Assembly (NCBI GenBank): GCA_030537615.1
Contig: JAUNVP010000010.1
Location: 6,781 to 70,780 of the forward strand
Length of the DNA: 64,000 nt
Source of the DNA: Actinomycetaceae bacterium
GTDB taxonomy: Bacteria > Actinomycetota > Actinomycetes > Actinomycetales > Actinomycetaceae
Direction of reading: 5' to 3'
Numbering within the stretch: position 1 is the stretch's first letter; each line of letters begins with the position of its first letter. Made by a program: the position numbers and the translations under genes. The notes below the pieces were generated by a model. The model was given only the letters and a program-made list of their open reading frames with translations. It made no database searches and had not been told where the DNA came from. This document shows positions 1-9,042 of this stretch, piece after piece.

Positions 1-1170
1 GTGTTCCCCGCCTACGCGGGGATGATCCTCAGACATGCAGGATCACCGAGCAGAGATTGAGGTGTTCCCCGCCTACGCGGGGATGATCCTTCCACATGAC
101 TAGAAGCGTTGAGTACACACCGGTGTTCCCCGCCTACGCGGGGATGATCCTGCATCCTTAGCAGTAGCAACCGTCTTAGTTCCGTGTTCCCCGCCTACGC
201 GGGGATGATCCTATCCCCCGCCGCAATGGCTGGTATCGCAGGCAGTGTTCCCCGCCTACGCGGGGATGATCCGCTGTGAAGCCGTCCCAGGTCAGCATCC
301 CCGAGGTGTTCCCCGCCTACGCGGGGATGATCCGCGACCGTTGCCGCCGTGAGCTTATCGGAGCAGTGTTCCCCGCCTACGCGGGGATGATCCGCGCGTA
401 TGCGGCGGCCTCTGCATCGGCCTTGAGTGTTCCCCGCCTACGCGGGGATGATCCTGCGACTATTGATAGTGCTCAAATCAAGCATGAGTGTTCCCCGCCT
501 ACGCGGGGATGATCCGCCCGTGAGTGTGACCACGACATACGATCTCGACGTGTTCCCCGCCTACGCGGGGATGATCCGCGACAATGGAGATTGCAAAGCT
601 CCGCCGCGATGTGTTCCCCGCCTACGCGGGGATGATCCTCTCACGCAGCAGTCGTAGCTCGTACGTGTGGTGTGTTCCCCGCCTACGCGGGGATGATCCG
701 TACGGGCGGTGGTACGCCCAGCGCACCGCAACGTGTTCCCCGCCTACGCGGGGATGATCCTCCAGTAATTGCCGCGCTAGACGTGGACAATCGGTGTTCC
801 CCGCCTACGCGGGGATGATCCGCAGGGGAAAGGTGAGTGAAATGCGACAGGCTCGTGTTCCCCGCCTACGCGGGGATGATCCGAAATATTTACCGACCCA
901 CCAACGCTTTATTTAGTGTTCCCCGCCTACGCGGGGATGATCCTCCCCGGCATACATAGCATTGAGCGCTACGGTTGTGTTCCCCGCCTACGCGGGGATG
1001 ATCCGCCGCTGAGATGGGGTTCACGAAAGTTGGTGGTGTGTTCCCCGCCTACGCGGGGATGATCCGACCCGGTATGAGGCACACGAGATCAGAATCCGGT
1101 GTTCCCCGCCTACGCGGGAACGATCAGTACAGCAGGTGGTGCTGCGAGTAGACCGGCACGTGTTCCGCAC
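1..1170 (+). CRISPR. Type I-E CRISPR array, leader-distal end
   Basis: Nineteen copies of a 28-nt repeat begin at 1, 62, 123, 184, 245, 306, 366, 427, 488, 550, 611, 672, 733, 794, 855, 916, 977, 1038 and 1099. The repeat starts GTGTTCCCCGC and ends GCGGGGATGATCC, forming the short palindromic stem typical of subtype I-E. Spacers are 33 nt (or 32 nt with a 29-nt repeat); the one before 366 is a base shorter and the one before 550 a base longer. Repeats are identical until the copy at 1099, which is degenerate (GCGGGAACGATC), and a remnant GTGTTCC lies at 1160, exactly one period on. By analogy with E. coli repeat orientation and the decay at the right, the leader and cas genes should lie left of base 1. 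The array is cut by the window edge. Confidence 0.98.
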
Positions 1171-1257
1171 GAAGGACACACAATTCTCCCCAAGATGAGA
1201 CCTAAAATTCGTTCGATATGAAATCAACGCCGTCTAAAAGTCTCCTACAACCCAGAT

Positions 1258-1449
1258 TTACCGATCCGCGTTCATTCCTCGATTGATGAATACCCCGGAA
1301 ATCCCTGCGGCAATAATTGCGCTTGGTACTGCGATGGCTCTCAGTCCATCGGGAAAATGGTGTCGAGTGAGGAGCGCGACAACAGCGTAAACCATGAGGA
1401 GTGCTGCTAACAGGTAATAACGATAAGAACTGCGCAAATGCCTCTCCAA
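1258..1449 (-). CDS. Small hypothetical membrane protein (uncertain)
   Basis: A possible 63-residue protein begins at a TTG codon. It has two hydrophobic stretches (around residues 12-26 and 38-53) separated by a short polar turn containing RHHFPDG, so it could be a two-helix membrane protein. No ribosome-binding site is evident and no family is recognised. It sits between the decayed CRISPR end and tRNA-Ser. The reading rests only on composition, and the 5' end is unclear because an overlapping frame opens with a better ATG at 1477 but then encodes unconvincing sequence. Confidence 0.3.
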   Translation of the reverse strand: MERHLRSSYRYYLLAALLMVYAVVALLTRHHFPDGLRAIAVPSAIIAAGISGVFINRGMNADR

Positions 1450-1567
1450 ACTGTGATTTCTTAGCCGTTGCAGGCATGTTGTGAATATGAATCAGTGCGC
1501 TACGTGACCATTATGAGGGTTTCGTGTTTGGCAACGCGTGCACTGTCCATATACCCTATCTACTACT

Positions 1568-1654
1568 GGAGATGTCGCATAGTGGCCTAGTGCGCCTCCC
1601 TGCTAAGGAGGTTGGGGCGTTCGCCCCTCGCGGGTTCAAATCCCGCCATCTCCG
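1568..1654 (+). tRNA. tRNA-Ser (anticodon GCU)
   Basis: The acceptor arms GGAGATG and CATCTCC pair, the anticodon loop reads CTGCTAA (GCT), there is a long class II variable arm, and the T arm contains GGGTTCAAATCCC. The gene is 87 nt with discriminator G; CCA is not encoded. It is followed at once by a strong terminator hairpin. Confidence 0.95.
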
Positions 1655-1659
1655 CCGGT

Positions 1660-1694
1660 ACTCCCCGGAAACCGCGTGTTTCCGGGGAGTTTTA
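1660..1694 (+). terminator. Rho-independent terminator of tRNA-Ser
   Basis: A perfect 13-bp stem (ACTCCCCGGAAAC pairing with GTTTCCGGGGAGT) is followed by TTTTACTG, six bases after the tRNA end. Confidence 0.9.
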
Positions 1695-1872
1695 CTGTTT
1701 TACCGCGAGAATCTCCATTCAACGCACTCAATCTTTACGGAACTCTCTCGGTCAGGAATAGTCAGGTTTAGACACCCTGCGGGGGTCAAGTTGGGGTACT
1801 TCGTTCTCTCCATTCAAGGGTCAGAATTGAGGTCGATATTGATCAAAAAACGGCGGTTATTACCTGCCGAGA

Positions 1873-2124
1873 GTGAAAACTCACTCACAGGTTCGTGCGC
1901 AACTACTAACCGAGCTTGTAGCGATGAAGGCGCGAGAACTAATACATGAGGTGGAGGGCGAGCTAACCGCACTCATCGCTGGTAGGCTCCAATCCCTAAT
2001 CGGAGCTGAAGGAAGCTCATTGCTAGGCGTCTGGCGACATCTTTTGCTGAATAATGTAGCTGTTGAGCCGGGAGATCTAAAGGATGCTATTCAAATAGGT
2101 CCTCAACATCAATATTTCCGGTGA
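1873..2124 (+). CDS. Hypothetical protein, 83 aa
   Basis: A GTG-initiated reading frame encodes an alpha-helical, soluble-looking protein with amphipathic stretches (for example AMKARELIHEVEGELTALI). No signal peptide, membrane segment or known motif is visible. The upstream GAGA is a weak ribosome site. Its 3' end overlaps the convergent gene at 2087 by 38 bases, which suggests at least one of the two is misread or truncated. The composition is protein-like, but no family is recognised and it could be a remnant of a longer gene. Confidence 0.4.
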   Translation: MKTHSQVRAQLLTELVAMKARELIHEVEGELTALIAGRLQSLIGAEGSSLLGVWRHLLLNNVAVEPGDLKDAIQIGPQHQYFR

Positions 2125-2410
2125 TGTCTTCGGCCCATTCGTAGTTGTTAACCCAGTTGATTACCTCTCCACGTAGATCGGAAGGGAGTTGAATTTCCAG
2201 ATTGACCAGTTCAACCAATGTGGCGGCCAAACACATCCCTAAGTCCCGATCAGGGGACCAGTACGGATCCATGAGCATTTCACGATCGAGAGGATCTTCC
2301 ACTAGCGGCAATAGCTTGCGTAGCAGATCGGCCGTTGGACCAATCTCGTTTTTGGGCACGGTGGAAAACTTACTGAAACTAACGAAAGTGTCGCTGGTCA
2401 TTAGAGTCAT
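2087..2410 (-). CDS. Hypothetical acidic protein, 107 aa
   Basis: This frame encodes an acidic soluble protein with helices around ADLLRKLLPLVEDP and LGMCLAATLVELVNLE, ending IDVEDLFE. There is no signal peptide or membrane segment. Small size, acidity and an isolated position beside a tRNA and a CRISPR end would fit an orphan immunity-type protein, but that is inference only and no toxin gene is adjacent. A second ATG at 2401 is an alternative start; neither has a clear ribosome site. Confidence 0.55.
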   Translation of the reverse strand: MTLMTSDTFVSFSKFSTVPKNEIGPTADLLRKLLPLVEDPLDREMLMDPYWSPDRDLGMCLAATLVELVNLEIQLPSDLRGEVINWVNNYEWAEDITGNIDVEDLFE

Positions 2411-3000
2411 TCTAGTTTAGAAGTTCCGAATCATACGATGCGTTGAGTTTACCGGCTTTAATGATCAGTTGAACACGGTATTTGACACCATAGGCATCGA
2501 TATCAGAAATAAAGATGGACGAGATTCCGTAGCACTAGCTTTCGTAACGTGAACAATGAATCGAGTCTTGTGTCAATGTTTCACCAGCGTAAAGCGTTGT
2601 TCGAGAGTGCGCTACCACTCCCGAACTGGCTCCCCCTGACATGTTGGCAAACGCTCTTGATCGAACGGAAGTCATTAAAGTGTTCGTTTGATCGAGACCG
2701 CTTGATGTGTATTCATCCCGGGGCATCTCATCCCAACGGATAAATTGGCAACTTTCACAGCGTTTGCCCCATGGTTTAACAGCGAGCTTGTTAATCTGTC
2801 CATATATCATCAAACTGCCTAGAAAATAGGCCTAAAGTCTTGATTGTCGATACCCCACCGGGTATCTTGTCAGTAATCCGCGCTCGATGTTTCTCGTGAA
2901 CATACTCGCGTGGGCTCCCCCGGCGAAACCAAGAAGGAGGTTTCGCTCGAGAGAAGCACTACCGTTTGGTGCAACGTCGCACCCAACACAGGAGAGAAGA
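2411..3000. other. 590-bp region without a convincing gene
   Basis: Short frames exist on both strands (for example one on the minus strand containing CESCQFIRWDEMP), but none has a ribosome site or a recognisable family. It may be decayed coding sequence. The last bases hold the AGGAGAG ribosome site for the downstream symporter gene. Confidence 0.5.
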
Positions 3001-4587
3001 ATGAGTACCCCACCTGGACAGGAAGCCATCAATCCTACGGACTTACTTGATCACGGTGATACCACTGCGGCAACGCACAAGCGCCAGGTACTTGGTCTAG
3101 TTGCCGGCGTTATCCTCGCGATTATCGTCTACTTTATTTTCCCCTCGAACGCCGCCGACATTGTCAATGCGGCGCATCCGCCAGCAGAGGGCGAAGATCC
3201 GTTCGCCCTTGAAGCAATGCGCATCACAGCCGCCGGAGCAGTCCTCATGGGCGTCTGGTGGATGATGGAAGCAATTCCATTGGCAGCTACAGCATTTGTC
3301 CCTCTCGTTCTATTCCCAGCTGCGCAAGTCATCGGTTTCGGCCCGATCGCCGCGCCGTACGCGTCCTCCACGATCTTCTTGTTCATGGGTGGATTCGTTA
3401 TCGCGCTCGGGATGCAGAAATGGAACCTGCATCGTCGCCTCGCACTTGTTGTGGTCCTAGCAGTTGGAACCAAACCAAAACAGCTCATTGCTGGTTTCAT
3501 GATCGCGACGGGCTTCCTCTCCATGTGGGTTTCCAACACGGCCACCGCCGTTGTTATGCTCCCTATTGGCCTATCCGTGCTCGTCCTGACAGCCGATATC
3601 GTTGGCGGATTCAAGAACCAAAGGAACTTCGCAACCGGCCTCATGCTCGCCATCGCGTACTCAGCATCCATCGGATCGCTGGGAACCATCATCGGTACGC
3701 CTCCCAACGCGCTCCTCGTTGCATACCTATCTGAAAACCACGACGTTCACATTGGATTCGGGCAGTGGATGCTCGTTGGCGTGCCCTTGGCCGTCGTATT
3801 CCTCGCGGTTGCCTGGTTCGTCCTCACCACCGTGTTCAAGCCGGAAATGAAAGAAATTCCCGGAGGCCGTGAAATCATCCAGAAGGAACTCAAAGACATG
3901 GGCAAGATGAGTAGCGGCGAAAAGCTCACTGCTCTCGTGTTCGTCCTGGCAGCCTTCTCCTGGGTGTTCGTCCCCTGGATTCTTAAGCTCACCGGTTCGA
4001 CCCTGACCATTGCGGACGCGCTCATTGCTATGACCGCTGCACTGCTCATGTTCATCATTCCGGCCAGCTTCGAAACTGGCGAACGGCTCATCGATTGGGA
4101 GACAGCGAAAGACATTCCGTGGGATGTTCTTCTCCTGTTCGGTGGCGGTCTCGCGCTGTCGAAGATGTTCTCTGAGTCCGGTCTGTCCAAGTGGATTGGT
4201 GAAATGGCAAAAGGCCTGCAAGCTCTTCCGATCATCCTGATTATCGCGGCGGTTGCCACGATCATCATCTTCCTCACGGAGCTGACCTCGAACACCGCTA
4301 CGGCAGCTGCCTTCTTGCCGATCATTGGTGGTGTAGCTGTCGGTATTGGTCTGACGGACGCCGGAGCTCAAAACGTCATGATCCTCACCATCCCGGTTGC
4401 CCTTGCAGCAACCTGTGCGTTTATGCTCCCGGTGGCTACGCCGCCGAACGCCATCGCTTTCGGATCCGGTTATGTCAAGATCGGAGAAATGGTCAAGGGC
4501 GGACTCTGGTTAAATATCGTCGGAATCGTCCTGATCACTCTCGTGACCTACTTGCTGGCAGTACCCGTGTTTGGACTTGTTTTATAA
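3001..4587 (+). CDS. DASS/SLC13-family anion:sodium symporter
   Basis: This 528-residue polytopic membrane protein belongs to the divalent anion:Na+ symporter family, which imports di- or tricarboxylates, sulfate or phosphate-like anions with sodium. Both inverted repeats carry the family hallmarks: an SNTA clamp (WVSNTATAVVML and LTSNTATAAAFLP) and a TPPNA loop (GTPPNALLVAY and ATPPNAIAFGSG). These form the sodium and substrate sites in known structures. About a dozen hydrophobic segments follow a polar N-terminus of some 27 residues. The ATG was chosen because AGGAGAGA lies just upstream; an in-frame extension to 2887 has no ribosome site. It stands alone, closed by a strong terminator. The exact substrate cannot be read from sequence. 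Confidence 0.93.
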   Translation: MSTPPGQEAINPTDLLDHGDTTAATHKRQVLGLVAGVILAIIVYFIFPSNAADIVNAAHPPAEGEDPFALEAMRITAAGAVLMGVWWMMEAIPLAATAFVPLVLFPAAQVIGFGPIAAPYASSTIFLFMGGFVIALGMQKWNLHRRLALVVVLAVGTKPKQLIAGFMIATGFLSMWVSNTATAVVMLPIGLSVLVLTADIVGGFKNQRNFATGLMLAIAYSASIGSLGTIIGTPPNALLVAYLSENHDVHIGFGQWMLVGVPLAVVFLAVAWFVLTTVFKPEMKEIPGGREIIQKELKDMGKMSSGEKLTALVFVLAAFSWVFVPWILKLTGSTLTIADALIAMTAALLMFIIPASFETGERLIDWETAKDIPWDVLLLFGGGLALSKMFSESGLSKWIGEMAKGLQALPIILIIAAVATIIIFLTELTSNTATAAAFLPIIGGVAVGIGLTDAGAQNVMILTIPVALAATCAFMLPVATPPNAIAFGSGYVKIGEMVKGGLWLNIVGIVLITLVTYLLAVPVFGLVL

Positions 4588-4602
4588 CAATTCCTCTATC
4601 TA

Positions 4603-4650
4603 TACGGCGGCCACGTTTTCAATAATGGAAAACGTGGCCGCCGTATTTTG
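4603..4650 (+). terminator. Strong rho-independent terminator
   Basis: A stem of about 18 bp (TACGGCGGCCACGTTTTC pairing with GAAAACGTGGCCGCCGTA) with a 7-nt loop is followed by TTTTG. It lies 15 bp after the symporter stop codon. Confidence 0.93.
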
Positions 4651-4735
4651 TGCAGTTTTATCGGAGTGTCTGGATTCCTCGAATTAATAAATCATGATGT
4701 AGTCGACAGAATTTTTAATCAAGCACGTTTCTTGG

Positions 4736-4754
4736 TAAGGTTAGGCTCACCGCA
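4736..4754 (+). promoter_or_regulatory. DtxR/IdeR-type metal-repressor box
   Basis: TAAGGTTAGGCTCACCGCA matches the 19-bp DtxR/IdeR consensus (TTAGGTTAGGCTAACCTAA) at 14 positions, including the central TTAGGCT. It ends 28 bp before the start of a metal-binding lipoprotein gene. Metal-dependent repression of the operon is inferred. Confidence 0.7.
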
Positions 4755-4782
4755 ACAGGTAAGTCGCTCGAAGGAAATCGAA

Positions 4783-5754
4783 TTGAAAAGACTCCCCAAG
4801 ATCATTCTTTCAACCCTAGCCGGACTCAGCCTGGCGCTCACTGCGTCAGCGTGTTCCACGGAAAATGCGCGCACCGGTGAACCGGCCACAGATTCGGGTA
4901 ATGAACCGGCGGCAACGAACCAACTAAAGGTCGTGGCAACAACGGGCTATCTCGGAGATGCCGTCGCCAATATCGCTCCAGAAACAGACATTACCGTGCT
5001 CGTGGGCCCCGGTGGCGATCCGCACACTCAGCCACTGACCACACAGGACACCGAAAAGCTCAACAATGCTGACCTCGTTGTCTGGACGAGCCACGACATG
5101 GAACATCAGATGATGGATCAGCTCGACAAGCTCGGAGATAAGCAACTTCCCGCGGGGGAGGCAATCCCGGAGGACCAGCTCCTTCCGTGGGAGGAAGACG
5201 GTCAGATTCAAGGTCACGACCCGCACATCTGGAATGCGCCGGACAAGTGGACGCTTGTGGTCAGCGCTATTGGAGACAAACTCGCCGCAATCGATCCCGA
5301 TAACGCGGATATGTACAAAAAGAATACCGACGCATACAACGATAAAATCAAGGAAATGCAAAGAGAAGTCGAAGCACTTCTTGCTCCAATTCCTGAAGAA
5401 AACCGCGTTCTTATCACCGGACACGATGCATTTAACTACCTCGGCGACACGTTCAACATCAAGATCTATGCCACTGACTTCGTGTCGTCAGAATCTGAAC
5501 TTTCCGCTCAGCAAATCGATGAGCTGGCAGCCATGATCGCTGAAAGAAAAGTCCCGATGATTTTCCAAGATAATCTTGCAAACCCCGAAGCGATCAACCA
5601 TTTGAAGGAAGCTGTTCACGCAAAGGGATGGGAAGTTGAAGTCTCCGACAAGGAACTCTTCGCGGATTCCCTGGGTGAATCAGCTCCAGTGAACACCTAT
5701 CTCGGTGTTCTTAAATACAATGCGGAAGCTATTGCTGAAGCACTCATACCGTAG
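4783..5754 (+). CDS. Metal-binding lipoprotein of Mn/Zn ABC importer (set 1)
   Basis: This 323-residue cluster A-I substrate-binding protein (TroA/ZnuA/MntA family) captures Mn2+ or Zn2+ outside the cell. A TTG start was chosen because AAGGAA precedes it and because it directly opens a lipoprotein signal peptide with lipobox ASAC (Cys24). Candidate metal ligands are His81 (GDPHTQP), His148 (HDPHIW), His214 (TGHDAFNY) and Asp295 (ELFADSLG), the His-His-His-Asp pattern of TroA-like proteins. An acidic stretch near residues 120-145 resembles metal loops of the family. It heads an operon with an ATPase and two permeases, downstream of a DtxR-type box. Mn against Zn specificity is not certain. Confidence 0.9.
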   Translation: MKRLPKIILSTLAGLSLALTASACSTENARTGEPATDSGNEPAATNQLKVVATTGYLGDAVANIAPETDITVLVGPGGDPHTQPLTTQDTEKLNNADLVVWTSHDMEHQMMDQLDKLGDKQLPAGEAIPEDQLLPWEEDGQIQGHDPHIWNAPDKWTLVVSAIGDKLAAIDPDNADMYKKNTDAYNDKIKEMQREVEALLAPIPEENRVLITGHDAFNYLGDTFNIKIYATDFVSSESELSAQQIDELAAMIAERKVPMIFQDNLANPEAINHLKEAVHAKGWEVEVSDKELFADSLGESAPVNTYLGVLKYNAEAIAEALIP

Positions 5755-5779
5755 AACCAAGCAATAGGCGGGTAGTGAT

Positions 5780-5802
5780 GCCCTCCGTGGATTACGGAGG
5801 GC
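5780..5802 (+). promoter_or_regulatory. Intercistronic hairpin after the binding-protein gene
   Basis: A perfect 9-bp stem (GCCCTCCGT with ACGGAGGGC) and 5-nt loop lies between the binding-protein and ATPase genes, without a T-tract. It could stabilise the upstream message or partly terminate transcription so that more binding protein is made. The second metal operon has an equivalent hairpin at 14566. Confidence 0.6.
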
Positions 5803-5829
5803 GCACACCCGTACCTACCAAAGGAAATC

Positions 5830-6612
5830 ATGGCTATTGTTGCAAACCCGCACCCGTGCACCATAGACAACATGACCGTCGCATACCACGATCGCGTGGT
5901 CCTTCAACATGCATCGATCACTCTACCTGCAGGTGAAGTGATGGCGATTCTGGGGCCAAATGGCGCCGGCAAATCAACACTCATCAAAGCGGCACTCAAT
6001 CTCGTTCCTCCACTAGCCGGCGACATTAAATTCTTCGGTCAGCCGCTTTCACGCGTGCGCAGACGCGTCGGCTACATGCCGCAATCAGCCGAGGTCGATT
6101 GGGATTTCCCCACCACCGTTGCCGATGCAGTGGCCATGGGGACGTTTGGGAAACTCGGGTGGATCAAACGTCTAGGCGCAAAAGAACGGCAAGCAGTTGA
6201 ACGTGCCATGGAAACCGTTGACATTACCGACCTCGCCGACCGACAAATCTCCCAACTCTCAGGCGGACAAAAGCAACGAACGTTCATGGCGCGGATTCTC
6301 GCCCAAGACCCGGATCTATTCATCATGGATGAGCCTTTCGCCGGCGTCGATGCCGCCTCTGAACGAGCTATTGTCAATGCTCTCGCCCAGCTCAAGCAGG
6401 CCGGTAAGACTATTTTGATCGTCCACCACGACCTCGCCACAGTGAGGAATTTCTGCACCTGGGTGACACTTCTCAATGCCGGTAACGTCGTCGCTACGGG
6501 ACCGCTATCCGAAGCTTTCACAACCGAAAACGTGCACAAGGCCTATGGTTTTGACGACCTCGACATCGAACCGGTAGCTGCCGGCGAAATGCCGGGGGGA
6601 TCGACATGCTGA
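5830..6612 (+). CDS. Mn/Zn ABC transporter ATPase (set 1)
   Basis: This 260-residue protein is the cytoplasmic ATPase that powers metal import. It has Walker A GPNGAGKST, a Q-loop within MPQSAEVDWDFP, ABC signature LSGGQKQR, Walker B LFIMDEPFAGVD and switch histidine in IVHHDLAT. The VDWDFP sequence after the Q-loop is characteristic of the Mn/Zn importer subfamily. AAGGAAATC precedes the ATG. The 3' end overlaps the first permease gene by 7 bp, indicating translational coupling. Confidence 0.95.
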   Translation: MAIVANPHPCTIDNMTVAYHDRVVLQHASITLPAGEVMAILGPNGAGKSTLIKAALNLVPPLAGDIKFFGQPLSRVRRRVGYMPQSAEVDWDFPTTVADAVAMGTFGKLGWIKRLGAKERQAVERAMETVDITDLADRQISQLSGGQKQRTFMARILAQDPDLFIMDEPFAGVDAASERAIVNALAQLKQAGKTILIVHHDLATVRNFCTWVTLLNAGNVVATGPLSEAFTTENVHKAYGFDDLDIEPVAAGEMPGGSTC

Positions 6613-7676
6613 CTGCTCTTGTGACCGGTCTTGATATGCCGGTGGCCGTTGGCATCATTGACTTTTTAACGAACTACACGTTCCGGAACATGTTGTTCGG
6701 TACGACGATGATCGGAGCCGCCAGTGGTGCCCTCGGGTGCTTCCTCTATTTGCGCAAGCAATCACTCACCAGTGACGTAATCGGACACTCTGCCATCGCC
6801 GGCGTCATGGTGTCTTTTATCCTCGCCACCGCTGTGCTTGCCATAGATGGGCGCTCAATGCTCGTCCTCACTATTGGAAGCATCATCGCTGCGACAACCG
6901 CGGTTCTCATGTCCAACTGGATCTCCCGCGACTCCCGGATCGGGATCGATGCGGCAATGGCTATCTGCCTGTCACTATTTTATGGCGGCGGTATCGTGCT
7001 CATGCGCATCATCACTCACTCAACGCTGCAAGGCCGCGGTGGCATCGACAAATACATGTTCGGAAATGCGTCGACACTGATTCAGGCCGACATTTACACC
7101 ATCGCGTTCTTCGGCGGACTATCGATCCTCATCATGCTGCTGTTTTGGAAAGAATTCAAAGTATTTAGCTTTGATCCGGTTCTTGCCGAAACACTGGGAT
7201 TCTCGCGGCGAATTCTCAACCCACTCCTGCTTGGGACAGCAACCGTCGCAATCGTCATCGGAGTGAAGGCTGTTGGTCTTATCCTCATGATCGCATTCGC
7301 AATCATGCCCGCCGCATCGGCTCGGCAGTGGACCAAGAAACTATCAACCATGGTTCTGACCGCAACTATCATCGGTGCTGGATCAGCGGCCACAGGCTCA
7401 TACCTCGCTGTCAATATGGGGAAAGTGCCAACTGGGCCTGTTGTCGTCCTCGTCTTGTTTTCCGTATTCATATTCTCCATCCTCGCTGCACCCGAGCGGT
7501 CAGTACTGCGCCGCTCACTCATACGTCGCGCCAAAGCTCGTGAACTAGCCGAGCTAGCGCGACTCGATGCGCAAGAGGCGGAACGGCTGGTAGCAGAAGA
7601 GCAGACGATTCAAATAGAAACTCCACGGGAACCGATACTCACGAGAACTTCGACCTCACGGCAGGAGAGCTTCTAA
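6606..7676 (+). CDS. Mn/Zn ABC transporter permease (set 1, first)
   Basis: This ABC-3 family permease has about eight to nine hydrophobic segments, including the conserved LTSDVIGHSAIAGV loop near the N-terminus. It is 356 residues, longer than usual because of a charged cytoplasmic tail of about 60 residues rich in Arg, Glu and Ala after the last helix. It would form the membrane channel with the second permease encoded next. It overlaps the ATPase gene, and its TAA stop shares one base with the next ATG. Confidence 0.93.
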   Translation: MLTALVTGLDMPVAVGIIDFLTNYTFRNMLFGTTMIGAASGALGCFLYLRKQSLTSDVIGHSAIAGVMVSFILATAVLAIDGRSMLVLTIGSIIAATTAVLMSNWISRDSRIGIDAAMAICLSLFYGGGIVLMRIITHSTLQGRGGIDKYMFGNASTLIQADIYTIAFFGGLSILIMLLFWKEFKVFSFDPVLAETLGFSRRILNPLLLGTATVAIVIGVKAVGLILMIAFAIMPAASARQWTKKLSTMVLTATIIGAGSAATGSYLAVNMGKVPTGPVVVLVLFSVFIFSILAAPERSVLRRSLIRRAKARELAELARLDAQEAERLVAEEQTIQIETPREPILTRTSTSRQESF

Positions 7677-8578
7677 TGTCATTCATCGCAGCAGTTGCGC
7701 TTCTCGCCGTAGTCACAGCAATAACCTGCGCACTTCCAGGTGTTTTTGTCGTCCTACGCCACCAGTCCATGCTCGTCGACGCCATGTCGCATGCCGTCCT
7801 GCCGGGAATCGTCATCGGCGCCCTCATATCGGGAACTACACACTCACCGATCATGATTGTGGCTGCCGCACTCATGGGGTTACTGGTCGTTATCGGTGCC
7901 GAGAAGCTCCGCAACACGGGCCTCATCACCGGTGACGCCAACCAAGGTCTGATCTTCCCCGCCCTTTTCGCTATTGGTGTCTTGCTGTTGTCAACGGTGC
8001 TTAAATCCGTCCACATCTGTCAAGACACCGTGCTCACCGGCGACCTCAATCTCATGGCTCTCGAACCTGAACGCATCATCCGCGGGACCTTGGACTTCGG
8101 GCCGCGAACCATGTGGTATCTCCTTGCCGTGTTCGCGATTAACGCCCTGTATATTGCGCTCACATATCGAGTGCTCAAACTTGCCGCTTTTGACCCAATG
8201 CTGGCCAAAACTATGGGGTTTCCAGTTCGAGCGGTCGAATACGGCCTCATGCTCCTGGTATCCGTGACAGTCGTCGTCGCCTTTGAGACAGCTGGCGCGA
8301 TTCTCGTCATTGCTCTGATGATTGTTCCTCCAGCTACCGCACTCTTGCTATCGCGGACTTTACCGCAGATGATTGCGTTTACGCTGGTCATCGCCGCGGC
8401 GTCCGCACTCACCGGATTTTATGTTGCCCTCTATTTTGATCTCGCAACGTCCGCTATGATGGCCGTGGTTGATGGACTTATCTTCCTGATCGTTTTCGTC
8501 ACCACGCGATGGTGGGGACGTCAGCGAGGCCGAAGCGCAATGCGCACACTCTCAGCGCAAATGGAGGTGCGCGCTTAG
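7676..8578 (+). CDS. Mn/Zn ABC transporter permease (set 1, second)
   Basis: This 300-residue ABC-3 family permease carries the family loop SMLVDAMSHAVLPGIV near residue 35 and about eight transmembrane segments. Some Mn/Zn systems have two permease genes that form a heterodimer; this operon fits that plan, whereas the second metal operon here has one. Start and preceding stop form TAATG. A 15-bp hairpin follows about 80 bp downstream. Confidence 0.93.
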   Translation: MSFIAAVALLAVVTAITCALPGVFVVLRHQSMLVDAMSHAVLPGIVIGALISGTTHSPIMIVAAALMGLLVVIGAEKLRNTGLITGDANQGLIFPALFAIGVLLLSTVLKSVHICQDTVLTGDLNLMALEPERIIRGTLDFGPRTMWYLLAVFAINALYIALTYRVLKLAAFDPMLAKTMGFPVRAVEYGLMLLVSVTVVVAFETAGAILVIALMIVPPATALLLSRTLPQMIAFTLVIAAASALTGFYVALYFDLATSAMMAVVDGLIFLIVFVTTRWWGRQRGRSAMRTLSAQMEVRA

Positions 8579-8655
8579 GAAAACTCAATAGAAGCTATCC
8601 CGTACCCACGGGATTCAAAGCCAATCGAGAGATCCCTTCGCTCTACGATTGGCGC

Positions 8656-8695
8656 GCCTCACCTTGTCAGAGTGCGGGTTCTGACAAGGTGAGGC
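8656..8695 (+). terminator. Hairpin terminator after the first metal operon
   Basis: A perfect 15-bp stem (GCCTCACCTTGTCAG with CTGACAAGGTGAGGC) encloses a 10-nt loop. There is no clear T-tract, so it may be a factor-dependent or RNA-stabilising structure. Confidence 0.7.
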
Positions 8696-8806
8696 CTCTC
8701 CAATTCCCGGGTGGCTCAACCTGCTGTAACTGTGGCGAGACCTACACTCATCAGATTTGGACTAGAGCCCTCACGGAACTACACTTATTGACAGGCAATC
8801 AGCCGA

Positions 8807-8882
8807 GCGCTCGTAGCTCAATGGATAGAGCATCTGACTACGGATCAGAAGGTTGGGGGTTCGAGTCCCTTCGAGCGCGCCA
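8807..8882 (+). tRNA. tRNA-Arg (anticodon ACG)
   Basis: Acceptor GCGCTCG pairs with CGAGCGC, the D arm reads TAGCTCAATGGATAGAGCA, the anticodon loop is CTACGGA (ACG), and the T arm contains GGTTCGAGTCC. CCA is encoded. A hairpin with a TTTT tract follows. Confidence 0.96.
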
Positions 8883-8884
8883 AA

Positions 8885-8923
8885 TCCCCGTACTGGTGAG
8901 ACCCACCGGAACGGGGGTTTTCC
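8885..8923 (+). terminator. Terminator after tRNA-Arg
   Basis: CCCCGT pairs with ACGGGG, with GGTG/CACC pairing inside the loop, followed by GTTTTCC just after the tRNA. Confidence 0.8.
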
Positions 8924-9042
8924 AATTCTCACACGAGATCGTGGCGAACTCCACGGAACGCACGAGTCTTCAACAAGCTGAAGAAATGACAGACTAAAAT
9001 AAAATGCAGAATCCATAGATTGTTGCGACAGAGGTAACAGCA

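Noticed and set aside
276-657. Open frames across the CRISPR array with repeated VFPAYAGMI or VPRLRGDDP peptides
   Set aside because: They are translations of the CRISPR repeats, not genes.
2535-2813. 92-codon minus-strand frame with CESCQFIRWDEMP
   Set aside because: There is no ribosome site or family, and the remainder is low in protein character; possibly decayed sequence.
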